Source: Polyporus tsugae (Eukaryota > Basidiomycota > Agaricomycetes > Polyporales > Polyporaceae). From it: a stretch of DNA of 64,000 bases. A program made the translations under genes and the position numbers. The notes under the pieces are model-generated. The model was not told where the DNA came from. It saw only the letters and a list, made by a program, of their open reading frames with translations, and did not search any database. Below, in pieces: positions 1 through 11,203 of the stretch (the stretch's first letter is position 1; each line of letters starts with the position of its first letter). The DNA lies in assembly GCA_024305745.1 (NCBI GenBank), contig JAHRBS010000003.1, positions 930,001 through 994,000 of the forward strand, in the 5' to 3' direction.

Positions 1-1
1 C

Positions 2-1391
2 CAATGCTGGGATCTCGCTCGGAACCCGGCCCAGGGAGAACCGACCAAGATCGCCGAGTTGCTCGTCTCAGGCTTGCTGAGCTACTCAGTGAACACCTCA
101 CCAGACAGTCCAAGCGTGCTCGCAGTCACTGTACGCGGCGGGGATCATTCGTAAATATCCTTCACCTACAATCGCTGTGGTTGATTTGACGTATGTGACT
201 GTAGATATATTACCACGACATACACCATCGACTTCGCGACCCCTGACACGGACCCCTGGTTCCGGCGTACGAGCCAGTTTCCGAGCATCCGCCGGATACT
301 GGGTTTCGAAGATTCTCGTGTGGTAGTCACGGACGAGAGTAACGTTGTTCGTGTGGCCGACATCGACTCCGAAGCCTGGATTTGTGCGCTCAAGGTCCCA
401 TTGACACATACAGATCCAACTTTGCATCTTCCTGTACGTATCATACAATCGTGGTGCATCATACGTTCACATCACTTCTCCCGACACACGAAACTGACAT
501 AGTTATAATTTCGCACGTATCTAGGAACAGCAATGTCTAGGATACCAGTTTTTCGACGAGTTCGTCGTGACGTTTTGCAAGCAATGGATATACTTGTATC
601 ACATCCCAGACTCCCTCGCCTCATCACCATTGCACAACGACGACCACGCCCTCGCGGCTCCCCCTCCCCTCGAACCAATCGCGGAATACAAGTGGCGCTG
701 GCGCATCGATAGCATCACCGTCAACCCCCGCCGCCAACGCCCTCACACCACTTCCCACTCCGAACCCACCCCGCCCGCGATCGACCTCCTTATGCGGTTC
801 GACACCTGGTTCCCCTGGCCCGTCAACATCCTCCACCACTTCGTCCTCCCGCCCAACCCGTCCTTCTCCCGCACCGCCTTCTCCCGCACCGCCCCCGAGA
901 CGTTCCCATACCTCTGCTCACCGTCGTCTGGGGACGAGCCCCTCATGGTACATGCGATCCCGTCTCCCCTGCGCCTCTTCACGCCGTCGGACATGGTCCT
1001 CGGGACATACGGCACCGCCCTCTGGCTGGACGCGTCGACGGACGCGATGACGCCCTCGCAGGCAGGCGACAGGGGGCAGCGCATCGCGACCAAGTTCCTT
1101 ACGCCTACCCTTGTCACTTTCGGTGTGAAGGCCGGCGAGGGCGCCCAGGACGACCAGGTGAGCCCGGGGATGGTCGACCCGGCGCTGATGAACGCGATGA
1201 CCGCGATGGCGCTGGACGAGCAGAGCGAGGCGAGGATGGAGGACCGCGGCGTGAGCGTCTTGCATTCCCAGGAGACGCACGAGCTGTGGAATAGGGTGGC
1301 GGTGAACGAGGAGGAGGGGCAGGTTGCTGTCGGATATGTGGACGGGCGGGTTTCGGTGTATATATATGCACCGCCTGAGAGGGCAGAGTAG
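2..1391 (+). CDS. F-box-like protein, C-terminal part (5' end outside window)
   Basis: Three exons join cleanly: about 2-150, 205-433 and 525-1391, with introns 151-204 (GTAAAT...GTAG) and 434-524 (GTACGT...CTAG). Phases match at both joins and give one open protein of about 414 residues that enters from the left edge, so the start and any N-terminal F-box are not visible. The middle has an acidic/aromatic stretch (DTDPWFRR, SEAWICALKVPL). The tail (NRVAVNEEEGQVAVGYVDGRVSVY) is a WD-like terminal strand that I associate with the C-terminus of agaricomycete F-box proteins. By inference it would be a substrate-binding subunit of an SCF ubiquitin ligase, but the domain that would prove this is off-window. 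The exon structure is solid; the family call is moderate. Confidence 0.6.
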
Positions 1392-2036
1392 GATGCGTCA
1401 CTAAGTTGCACAATTGGCCGGCTGGTGTTATATGCTGACATTCCTGAGACTGATAGTCGACTGCAACCTTAGTACAATGTATGGGAAGTGCTTGTAGGTT
1501 ATCAATAGCTATATCGTCGCGGAACCACAGGCAATGAAACATTTTGTTTTTATCCGTCTACACCTAAAGACCAGGCCCAAGGTCATAATATCCCCCGAGT
1601 GCACGAAAACTCGAGGAAGAATAATGAAGGGAGGGAAGAAAAATATATTGAGACCCGTAGGTCTACCACTCCGGGAAAGCGTGTCATCCTTGCGCAGGTA
1701 TGTCACCCCGAAGGGGACATCCTCGGGATCTGGGGCAGCCGATCGGAGAGCGGGTTTCTGTATTTTGCTCGAGTCGCGGGTGGCTCTCGCTTGTCGCAAC
1801 CGAACAGGGGGCTGATCGCGATCGGTTGCACGGCCACACAGGCTGAGCTTGGTCACAAAAGTACAGTACATCCCAGAATGAAATACAATGTGAATGTACA
1901 TGAACTCTGCTATGGATACAACACATACAGGTCATGACTAACATGAAGCAGAACATACGAAGATTACGGATGATGAACGAAAACATTACAATAGTACTCG
2001 GCACGGCGGTCGACCGCGCGGGTGGATCCAACTCTC
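1392..2036. other. intergenic, convergent 3' flanks
   Basis: This 645-bp gap separates the 3' ends of the F-box-like gene (+) and the C2H2 gene (-). It is AT-richer than the genes. I see no reading frame with coding character, no RNA gene and no repeat, so it is probably two 3' UTRs. Confidence 0.5.
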
Positions 2037-3325
2037 CTACTTTTGCGATGCTTGCCCCTTCGCCATTCGAAATCGAAGAACTTTCCTCATGTTCTCGGAG
2101 TGATACAAAGCGTCGACGTCCCCAACGCAGCGGGACCTAACGGACTTCAAGTGCTTCGCATAAGTGTCCTTGCGGCCGTACTCGCGCCCGCAGCCCCCAA
2201 TCATGAGGACGCCTTCGTGTTCCATTGGACCGATGTTGACCGCGTCCGCGCTGATTCTGTACTGGTGCGCTTCACTCATGGGCACGCCACAGCAGACCCA
2301 CTGTTTGCCCTCGCGGTGGACGGTCTTCTTGTGTCGCACCAAGTCTTGGGGGCGAGTGAACGCCCTGGAGCAGCCCGAGTGCGAACATACAAAAGTCTTC
2401 TCAGCGGGCGTCGAGGATGAGGTGCATTGCATGTCGTAATTAGACTCTTTGCCCTCCGACGAGGCAGTAGTGCCATTCAACTGGTCGTCGGTGTCGTACG
2501 AGATCCCATCGTGTGGATCCGACACGTCGGTATGAGCCGTTGGCAACCCGTAGGATAACAAGTAATGTGCCGACACATACGCGCGAAGAGGTTTGGGTTG
2601 GTACAGAATAAGCTGGGGGCCGGTCTCCAGGGCCGCATGGGTGGTGCTGGTGGGTGCGGAGAACGGCTGAAAGCGCGGTTGAGACGGAGGGACCCGGAGA
2701 CGCTCGTAACGCGTCGCGTGCATATCGCGCGTGACGTAACGCGTCGCGTCTGTCACAGCGGTGGCTGAGGACGAGAGGATTGTGGCGGGAAAGGCCGAAG
2801 GGGAATGGGAGGGATTGAACGTGCTTGATTCGGAACCAGATTGTTGTATAGGTACACTGGAGTGTGTGTGGTAGGGATGAAGGTGCTGCGTTGAGAGAAC
2901 AGGTGTGGGATAGAAGGTTCCGGGTGTACTTGGGAGCGTGTACGCGGGTGAACTGAAGCCGGACTCCGTCGTCGACCAAGCCGGGGACGGCAAGGCAGAG
3001 TACAGTTCATGTTGGTAGGGAAGTTGTGGAGGGTTGTGATATGCAGTGGCAGACGTTTCGGGTGTAAAGGTCAGGCTACCACAACCACCATCAAGCTGTG
3101 CGCAACTAGAGCGAAGAACAGGCCGTACCTGCCACCATGATCTACAGTGAGCACCTTTCCATCGTCAAACGAGAGACTATCCAGCCAATCCAATGGAGTT
3201 TCTTGGGTACCGGCGGTGTTGTCAAGCTCGGGAGGGAAAACCACGAGACTTGGGAACTGGGTGGCTGGATCTCGTGCACCGGGCGCGAGAGAGCCTTGAA
3301 AGTCGAACGATGTATCCTGGAACAT
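2037..3325 (-). CDS. C2H2 zinc-finger transcription factor, agaricomycete CCGVP type (first copy)
   Basis: Two exons, 3129-3325 and 2037-3075, are joined across intron 3076-3128 (GTACGG...GTAG) in phase 2, giving about 411 residues. Residues 1-65 are acidic and Pro-rich. The centre is a long Ser/Thr/Pro/Tyr-rich low-complexity region typical of an activation domain. The C-terminal third holds the DNA-binding part: a classical finger (C-x4-C-x12-H-x4-H, starting FVCSHSGC), then the block WVCCGVPMSEA, then a second degenerate finger (GGCGREYGRKDTYAKHL...C) in which the last ligand is Cys. I read it as a nuclear sequence-specific regulator with unknown targets. A paralogue with the same order of elements lies at 43955-45500. 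The ATG was chosen because it is the first in frame upstream of the splice. Confidence 0.85.
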
Positions 3326-4497
3326 TGCTCTGGACGTCAGAGATATAGAGAAGAGGTGGGTGTGAAGGTCAAGGAAGGTCAAGGAGTAGGAGTGAGTTGC
3401 AGGAGAGGTATACCACAGCGCTCTAAACACTCAAAGCGGCCTTCGGCACGCAGGGTCTGTGGCCGAGAAGCTGTCCCTTGTCCTGGAACTGCATCGCCAA
3501 TACAGGTGAGCGATTCCTACTCCGACGCAATCGAGGACATGAATGGGAACATGGTTCCATGCCGGCAGGTCGGCCCAGATCAGGGAAAGGCAGGTTCCTT
3601 TGTCTAAAACACGCGTCGTCACGCCTGTGATGGACAGCCGCAGCCCTGCGGCACGCGATACAAGCTTCGACCACAAACGAGTCAGCATTCACTAGCATTC
3701 GAGTAGGTGCATGAAGAGTGGACGTACGCTTTCCTCCTAGGGATTGCTGCGTGCCTCTGCAGTGGAGGAAGACTGGCGTCCGGTTGCATAAAGCAGCATC
3801 TAAGGCAAGAGCGATGAGAAGCGACCCCAGTCAGACTTCGCGAAGGAGACTGCAGGGCGTAGTCCACGTAAACTGTACGAACCGCGTGAGGACATCTGCA
3901 GAAGGTGTCGCTGAGAATCATGAAAACCCTGTACCCCAGAGTTCTGCTGACTCTCTCCGTGGAGCGCGCTGCAAAACCACAGTGGGTGACGATCTACCTC
4001 CCGAGCATCGGGTCCGCGCCATGGCCATCCTCCATTTACAAGGATAATCGATCGCGCTCTTCAGGACGCCAAAGAGCCGCAAGCAGTCGGCGGAAGGTCG
4101 GAGCTTTCGGCGCGGTAGCAAGTGAGAAGATCCGAGGACTCTTCACCGGGAGTTGACTGCCCTTCGATCGCAATGATTCCAAGAATGTTAGCCTCAGTAA
4201 ACCCTGCAGCCTGATCCAATGCTGTACAACACGTACCTGCAATTTATGCAGCCCGATTGACACCCTGTAAGCTGTGCGGTATCGCGCGTCCAGCGTTCCA
4301 TCTCCTATGAACCTGCATAGCCGAGCTTCGAAAATAAGGTCCAAGCTCCATTTGCCAGGCGTGGTATACGCGAGTAGGGTGCAACGAGGTGGTTGAGTAC
4401 GATCAACATCGGAGGGTGAGTGACGCTGGCTGAACGGACCAAATTGTCGACAGTAGGGGAGAGACGCGCAGGCCTTGAGCGCGAGACGAAACCTCAG
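3326..4497. other. intergenic, nothing supported
   Basis: This stretch of about 1.2 kb lies upstream of the C2H2 gene. It contains only short overlapping frames on both strands without credible splice joins or codon bias, so I see no gene, repeat or RNA here. The part next to 3326-3450 is pyrimidine-rich on the minus strand and is probably the promoter and 5' leader of the C2H2 gene. Confidence 0.4.
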
Positions 4498-5115
4498 CTA
4501 TGCGCGCCAGATCCGTTCGAGGTCTTCGTCGGGGTCGTATGAGTTGTAGGCGAGGATGAGGGACCGCGAGCGCGAGCTAGCGGATGTGGCGCAGAGTAGG
4601 TATGGGCTCACCGCTTCGTTGAATGCCGCCGCCGGCGGTTCGGCCCCGGCATAGTCAACGAGAGTTTCGGCATCGAAGTGGGTTGAATGTCCTGCGTGTC
4701 TTGATGACGAATACGCTGAACCTCGCACAGCTGCGGACTTGTGGCAGCGGGCCCGACCTCGTGTACCGAGTCTGAGCGGTTGTGACGCGAAGAACCAAGT
4801 GCTCCAGGTGACTCTACGAAGAAGACGTCCCGATGGATAGGTGAGCACAGACATGCGGGGTGCACTTGCCGGGCAATGTGGTGGTTGAGGAGAGCCTATT
4901 TGGTTGGCAGCGTTGTGGTGCGTGTCAATCGAGGTCTTGCATTCCCGGACCGACAGGCCACTGCTCAACAAGACGCCAACCACAGGCAGCGATCGGAAGT
5001 AGGGCGGTGCGTTGTTGTCCGCCACAAGGGGAGATGCAGCCGCGTTCCGCCACGCACCACGCAGAACCCTCTGTACGATGTCGGCCTCAAGGGGTAGCGG
5101 CTGCCCGCGAAGCGC
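4498..5115 (-). CDS. weak candidate gene, unknown
   Basis: One minus frame stays open from about 5115 to a stop at 4498. Its internal ATG is at 5025 and would give 175 residues. The frame continues upstream with plausible sequence (LEADIVQRVL, AWRNAAAS), which suggests an unseen upstream exon, but I found no convincing donor. The C-terminal segment (AYNSYDPDEDLERIWRA) is acidic and looks coding. I recognise no domain. It could be a small lineage-specific protein, a gene fragment or a chance frame. Confidence 0.25.
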   Translation of the reverse strand, partial: ALRGQPLPLEADIVQRVLRGAWRNAAASPLVADNNAPPYFRSLPVVGVLLSSGLSVRECKTSIDTHHNAANQIGSPQPPHCPASAPRMSVLTYPSGRLLRRVTWSTWFFASQPLRLGTRGRARCHKSAAVRGSAYSSSRHAGHSTHFDAETLVDYAGAEPPAAAFNEAVSPYLLCATSASSRSRSLILAYNSYDPDEDLERIWRA

Positions 5116-5570
5116 TCTCGTACGGGTCCCGGAGGTCTGTGAAGTTCGTCAAAATCCCAGGGGAGCGAAGTGCGTTTCGCGAGGCACGTTCTGGTACAGC
5201 ATCTTCGCGACGGGCGGGTGGACCAGGGAAGGTGAAGGCCGACTGAAGGGGGCAAATGTGGGGAAAGTTGTGCCAGATGGTGGAGACGAGGTGAGCGGGT
5301 GAGCAAGGATAAAATCGAGCCCGGACATGAAGAGGGCAAAGGGAAGATTGGTGTAGAAGGCAAGAAAGAGCACAAAGAGACGCGATATCGGTCACGGATG
5401 GCTAAGATAGCGGCACAAAGCAAGCAAAGCGCTGACGAGAAGGTCCAAGGGACAAGAACGAAACTTGATAGTTTCCTGTTATAAATCAAGTTCTCATTCC
5501 TGTTGATGTGTGCCAACTTCAGCGTTCGCAGGTCATAATGCATTGGACTGTGCTTACGGATCAAGGTATC

Positions 5571-6350
5571 CTAGAGAGCAGGCACCATAGCACACCGACC
5601 TGAGCATAGGACTGTCAGAACAGAGCAGAAGAGCCACTCACAATGACTTCCACGAAAAGCATGAGATATGGACTCCAGCATATACCGTACTTGTGTTTCC
5701 GCAGTGAAGGCAATTTCTCGATAAACGCGAGGAGATTGTGATGCATTCGCTGACAGTCCCCTGGATAATCTTGCTGAGGATAACGAATGGCGCAAGCGTA
5801 CCGTCCCCATGCCGATCTCATATGACAAAACCCCGGTACGAGCAGAAATTGAAGACTCGCAGACGATGCATGCATTGAGCGACGGTTCGTTCGTCATAAG
5901 GCTGCTGAACTGATACATCAGTTCACAACTCGGGAAAGAGCGAACGAGACTGACCTCCAACAGCTCCGTCACACCGGCTTTTCTGGCCCATCCCCGTCCC
6001 GCCCATACACAGCATGTCACCTCACGAATTCGGCCTTGAGCCCTACAGCATTTGAAACGGCTTTGAAATAGACGAGCTCGGATGTAGGTGAAGACGTTGA
6101 TCTGTTTGGAGAAGTAGCCATCGTAAAACGGATTGTCGATGAAGTCGGGCAGGGGCTCCGTCAAGTTCACGCGTCGCGCCGAAGCCCATTTCCGCTCGAG
6201 GTCTTCCAGGATGCCGCGCTCGTAGTCAGCACGCTCAGTATCCGATTGTCGGAGAAGAAGCCTGCCGTCGCTGCCCGCACTGTTCTGTCGAGAGACCAGG
6301 GTAGTAGAGGACACAGGAGACAAAGTCGATTGAAGTTCACGACATGAATG
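5571..6350 (-). CDS. candidate multi-exon gene, unknown
   Basis: A minus frame of about 800 nt stays open from a point upstream of 6323 to a stop at 5571, but has no ATG at its beginning, so an upstream exon is needed. The N-terminal part is charged and coding-like (ERADYERGILEDLERKW, then LPDFIDNPFYDGYFSKQ). After about residue 95 the composition deteriorates and possible introns appear: a donor near 6047 (GTAGGG) with an acceptor near 5979, and a donor near 5955 (GTCAGT) with an acceptor near 5910. A different frame near 5700-5830 (YPQQDYPGDCQRMHHNLL) also looks coding, so the real 3' exons may switch frame. No family recognised. Confidence 0.35.
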   Translation of the reverse strand, partial: HSCRELQSTLSPVSSTTLVSRQNSAGSDGRLLLRQSDTERADYERGILEDLERKWASARRVNLTEPLPDFIDNPFYDGYFSKQINVFTYIRARLFQSRFKCCRAQGRIREVTCCVWAGRGWARKAGVTELLEVSLVRSFPSCELMYQFSSLMTNEPSLNACIVCESSISARTGVLSYEIGMGTVRLRHSLSSARLSRGLSANASQSPRVYREIAFTAETQVRYMLESISHAFRGSHCEWLFCSVLTVLCSGRCAMVPAL

Positions 6351-6642
6351 TTCGAGCTGCCATCAAAGGTGCACTAGAATGCATATAGTCCAGTAGGGAA
6401 GGGAGCGCAGTGCCAAGGTTGATGGAGGCGATCGGTTCGAAAGCGACGGGACTCCGGGTTGTGCCAAAAGGAGTGAGCGTCAAAGCTATCGCCTTCCGAT
6501 CCTAACAACGACAAACAACAACATCGCAATCACCCTTGCTCGGACTCAGTTCACAATCTGCGTCAGGATCATGACGTACATATACAGCGGAGAATTAGGC
6601 GATTATATAGATTAACCCGCAAAAGCCCCAATCACACCCAGC

Positions 6643-8403
6643 TCACGGATCGGGTTCTCCCCTCTTTCTCCACCCGGTCAGCTCGACGGAGGGACTCTGC
6701 TCCAAAATGGAGTCCTGATCATGGTCTCCTTGAGTTTCAAAATAATCGTCTGGAGAGATGGCGGCTCCAAGGGACCCAATGAATCTATCAAACACGATAG
6801 AGACCTCATTGATTGCTGTCAGGTCTTGTGAGGACGCCATGCCTGTTGTTCGAACATTGGCAGATTGCAGGTGAAGCATAAAGCGCGAGACAAGAATGGC
6901 GGATAAGCTAGACATTTGCATCGCAATCATAACCAGGCGTTAGGTCTGTGCCAGAGGTCAGGCGGAGGATGTACATACGGGATTGTGAATTGCGTAAGGT
7001 AACTAACACTATTTGTGGATGCGATGAGCTGGTTGATCTGTCGAGACATTGAGTATGTGTCACCGCTGCGATAATAGCCTCACAAAATGCGGCCTCACCG
7101 AGAGCAACGTAATTATCATATGCAAGCAGTCAAGGGTGGTTAGAATGCTGGACGGTTGAAAGGTGAGAATCTGTACACCTGGAACCTAGACGCATGACTG
7201 ACAGGAAATAAATGAGCCCTGGGTGTAGCATATTAGCACAACGTCGGTCGATGGGGCCTCGAGCGACGCACTCACCATCCCACAAAAGCACGCCAGCGAG
7301 TGTTCTCCTCCCAGAAGCTCCTACATAGCGAAAACCGCTATCGTTTCGCATCGTAAACCACGTTGCGCCGATCGCGAGGCAATTGGTCACAATTAGACAG
7401 GTACGAGATATGATGGTCCCTGTCGCATTCGTATATGAGAAGTAAACAAATAGCACAGAGACGCCATCACATACACCTGAATTAGAACAATGAATTCAAC
7501 ATGCATGGTGCTGCGTCGTTGGCTGTATAGCCGGGTGTAGCTCACAATTTCTCTATGCTAACGGGCGTCGGATCTTGACTCACGCAGCCTAGTAGCGGGT
7601 CACTAGTCCCCGTCAATCCGAACCAGAAGTGACTCTATCAAGCAGGTTCACAGTGTGAACGATCGCTTACTTCCCGAACATGAACGAAGCAACAGGTTCT
7701 CACCAGGTTTAGTCCAACAGGCACCGCAGATAGCAGAAAGATTATCGAGGATAGAAACCAACGCCTGCATAGCGCATATATGCGCAAAGCGGTGAACGCT
7801 GGGATGGAGGTGCGCGCATTCAAGTTGTGATTTACTCTTCATTTCCGGACTGTACTCACCTCCCCAGACCAGGTACAAGAGGTTACCGGAGGAAATCGTT
7901 GTCTTGCCGATGGCGGCGCACCTGCGAGACACATGCGTGAGACGGGTATCACCGAGATGACGATTGGCTAGCTTCGCTTACCCCTAGTCCAGCGCCGAAG
8001 TATTGTAGGACGATGTTGGAAAGGTCAAACATATGTAAATGGAGTACATACCGCGTCTGATACGTGGAGATTGCTCGCAAGGCTAAATCCATAGCAAAAG
8101 ACAGCGAGCCACTTGTTGAGCCAGAAGAGTATAGTTGCGCCCGTCAATTTTCGTCCCCAGAAAAATCGTATGTCGTCCCCGGTTGTGATAATGGCCTCAT
8201 ATAGGACGAGCACTGTGTTAACGGGATCAGTTAACGAAAACGTGGTCAAGCCACCCAATGCTGCACGACACATACCCGAGGCGGCGACGATGCAGTAATT
8301 GCCAGTGACGCTGCCAACCTTCAGCATCAGACTTGATCGGCAGAGAGGTGCGAAGAGCGGGAACTCACAAGCTCGCAAATTCCGCTGCGTCCAAGGAACC
8401 CAT
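6643..8403 (-). CDS. DUF6533 family multi-pass membrane protein
   Basis: The ATG is at 8401-8403. The exons I can fix are 8369-8403, 8276-8310 and 8052-8212, all phase-consistent. Later exons lie near 7859-7924, 7745-7803, 7313-7460, 7130-7255 and 6643-6930. Only the link between the third and fourth exons is unresolved. The order of blocks is that of DUF6533: a short N-terminus, TM1 (VLVLYEAIITTGDDIRFFW), a basic loop, TM2 (GATILFWLNKWL), RCAAIG, the signature LRIYAL followed by a TM helix, two further hydrophobic segments and a hydrophilic acidic tail. These are seven-helix-like proteins of unknown function, expanded in mushrooms and presumed to sit in the plasma membrane. The family call is firm; the exact exons are partly inferred. 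Confidence 0.82.
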
Positions 8404-9240
8404 GGTCTTCAGGCAGCTACTGTATGTGTGGCTACGAGCTGTGGATGGGAGACGGTCGGCGATTGCGAGCAAGGGCATTGGTGAGCCCATATAACTATAG
8501 AATCTAGGTTATGTAACGTCATCCATCATCCCGCGGGATTCTCGCACATACCGCCCACCCACTATCTCCGGAACCCGGATCGTCCCGTGTACGGTCCATT
8601 GCAGGTTAAACCCTGCGCCTTAGAGCTTCGAGAGTTTCGAAATCCACGGGGGCCGCAGCACCAGTCCTTACCGGTAGACGCTACCCCGTGTGGTGGGTCA
8701 TAGACGGGCTTCAATTTCAGTAGGCAGACAGTTTCTCAGTACCACCGTGACGATCCCGTCGTGATGAGACTATGCATGAGGCTGGCCGGAAGTCCGATTA
8801 ACCGGCAGTATCCCGGATGCGAGCACCATTAATGGGAGGGGGTCGACGCCGATGGTGAGGCCTTCCGAGCAGCACCGGGCGGTATTCTTCAGAATGCGTG
8901 AGATAAGGCCTAGCGGAATTTGTCAACAGCGGACACCGAATGCGACATAAGGCGCTCACCTGGGGCGACTGTTCTTGCAATTTGAAAGCAGCCTGACAAA
9001 CACACCGGTAGCTGACAGCTTCGCGAAATAGAAATAGCGCTATTTGCATTAGGTATCCAATCTATAGCAACCCCCGAGGATAGAGTGGCGGATGGAGGAC
9101 ATGCGGTACAACAAACTGCCGATCGTGACAGACACAGGGGTGGACACTGGTAACAATATGGGCTACAACAAACAAGGGAGATAAGCAGCGCACAATCACA
9201 GCGTCGTGCAACCCCGGGACGCGCAAGCGGAGAATGATGG
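8404..9240. other. intergenic, nothing supported
   Basis: This gap of about 840 bp lies between the start of the DUF6533 gene and the stop of the Ytp1-type gene, both on the minus strand. It holds only short frames. The part next to 8404 should contain the DUF6533 promoter, but I see no clear TATA box. Confidence 0.4.
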
Positions 9241-11203
9241 TCAATCGTCATCATCGCCGATGACATGGTTCTCGGGCTCCATGTCCGCTGCTGGTACCGG
9301 CGCGTACCACTTGTTCGCGGACGTGAGCTCGATGGAGCCGTCCCCAGAGACCGAGGCGGCGGCGTTTCGCCCGCTGATTGAGTACAGGTGGATGAGGGAG
9401 ACGATGAGGGTGTACATGAGGAACGCGATACTGTAGAAGGGATAATGAGTAACAAGCGACGCCGTGGACAAGGCATGCAGGCCGACCTGAACATGATCAG
9501 GATATATGTGACATGGTCCATGTCCTCGCCGTGCACAAAGTTGAGCTCCTCGTCTGTGGCGGACATGAAAAGCAGACCAGAGGCAACGAGAAGCTGGGAA
9601 GTGCTATCAGAGGCGCATACAACCGACCAAAACGCAAGGACGCACGAAGGGTGGTAGATGCCTGAAGGCGCGCGATGGGTTGGTGATGCCGTTGGCGTGA
9701 TCGTCGCGGCTAGCATCCAATGTGTGTTCGCTATGCGTGTCCCCGTCGGCACCATCTTGAGTATATTTCGGTGCGACGAAGCAGATCTCGATGATACGAG
9801 CAAGACCGGCGGACATGAGCGTGTATCCGAAAATGGCATGGACCTGGGGGCACAAAGTGGGTACCTTCGAATCAGACGTGCTGCATTGAACATACCTTTG
9901 TGGAAAGCATCAGGGCTTGAGCATGGTCGGACATGGCCCATCCCGTTAAGATGATGCTGGATGTGGAGATGAGAGTTATACAGCATACAAAAGACGAGCT
10001 TGACTGACATCAGCGCAGGCACGACAGATCTCTGCATCCGGTATTAGAAAACAGCTTCCGGTAGAGAGTAACTACCACCAACCTGGTTGTTCCGGGACAG
10101 GAAAATTCCAAGGATCCCTCCTGCCCACCCTACCGAACGTTAGAACACGTATCGTGCTTATACGCCGTGCACACATACAAAGGACGCCCAAGATTCTAAG
10201 CGAGCGGGTTAGCTTCGTCCAAACGGGAGCGTACCATCACAACAACATACGTATGTTGCATGTCTTTGACAGACCAATGCGTTCCACGATGCTCGGTAAA
10301 CGTGTTGACTAATCGGCCGACCATAAGCTAAGATGCTTCCTTCTATTTAGTAGCACAGGATACGCACTGATGCCCTGCGGTGATACGGAAGTCGGTCAAT
10401 GAAGCAACGGAGCCAAACGGCGGCTTGAACGCACCCACAGCATGATGACCCAGGAATCCCACCAGTCGGGGCTGCGGCCACTGCGGCGGACCCACGACTC
10501 GCCGACGAGCAAAAGTATCGCCATGATCGTGCCATACGCGATGAATCCGCTCCCCTGAAGATGTATCGGCCCTAAGGACAATGATTGAACCCAAAATCGA
10601 AATAGAAACGTACCATGATGTAGTGTGCAAGACACTGTCCGAGGTTCCCATCGCGGCAGTATCCCCTGAACGCGATCGCGCCGAACAGCATCTGCACCCA
10701 GCCCAAGATGGGATACGCCTTCCCCACCACACCGTGTAACCTCACTGCCCATGGCCTGATCGTCTGCTCGTGGATGTGGAGCTTGAGGTAAATGCCGAGG
10801 ACGAGCTGCAGGGCGATCGGGACGAAGAGGATGCTGGCCATCTGGCCATGTGCTCCGGCAAGGAATGATCTTCCTTTATGCGAGTGTCCGAGAACATATC
10901 CCGCAGCCGTGAGAGCAAAGCCTGTGCTCTTCGGCAAGGTCAACAAGTTTAAATTGATTGCACGGGAATGAGTTCACGTACTTGTAATGGTACATGCCAT
11001 CTGCTCCGTGAGAGTCCCAAAACCATGCCGGTCGGGAACAGAACTCCCCACACAGCGGCTTGCAGAAAGATATGCAACCAAAGGATGGTGTCTACCGGCG
11101 CCGTAATTTGCTCCTCCGTAAGTTCATCGTCATGTTCGTGACCGAGGACCGACGCAGCAAGGAAGAGGAGCGGCAGAACAATTGCCACGCCACGTCGAGT
11201 CAT
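9241..11203 (-). CDS. Ytp1-type membrane protein (DUF2427 + Ytp1 domains)
   Basis: The ATG at 11201-11203 opens a signal peptide (hydrophobic core [10 protein letters not shown], ending near VLGHEHDD). Next comes a DUF2427/cytochrome b561-like part: [17 protein letters not shown], then an exon near 10604-10946 with [19 protein letters not shown] and [15 protein letters not shown] further exon ([14 protein letters not shown]) and short exons with the conserved [18 protein letters not shown] lead into the Ytp1 half ([20 protein letters not shown], then TM helices). The acidic tail ends in DDDD at 9241. His residues in the first TM helices could be haem or metal ligands, as in b561 folds. Location would be an internal or plasma membrane; the biochemical role is unknown. 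Introns are about 50-90 nt. The overall assignment is strong, individual splice sites less so. Confidence 0.85.

Noticed and set aside
743..1441. 232-codon minus-strand frame
   Set aside because: Antisense shadow of the third exon of the F-box-like gene.
8910..10037. 375-codon open frame on the minus strand
   Set aside because: It covers exons and introns of the Ytp1-type gene in partly wrong frames; the conserved Ytp1 blocks lie in other frames and splice to each other.
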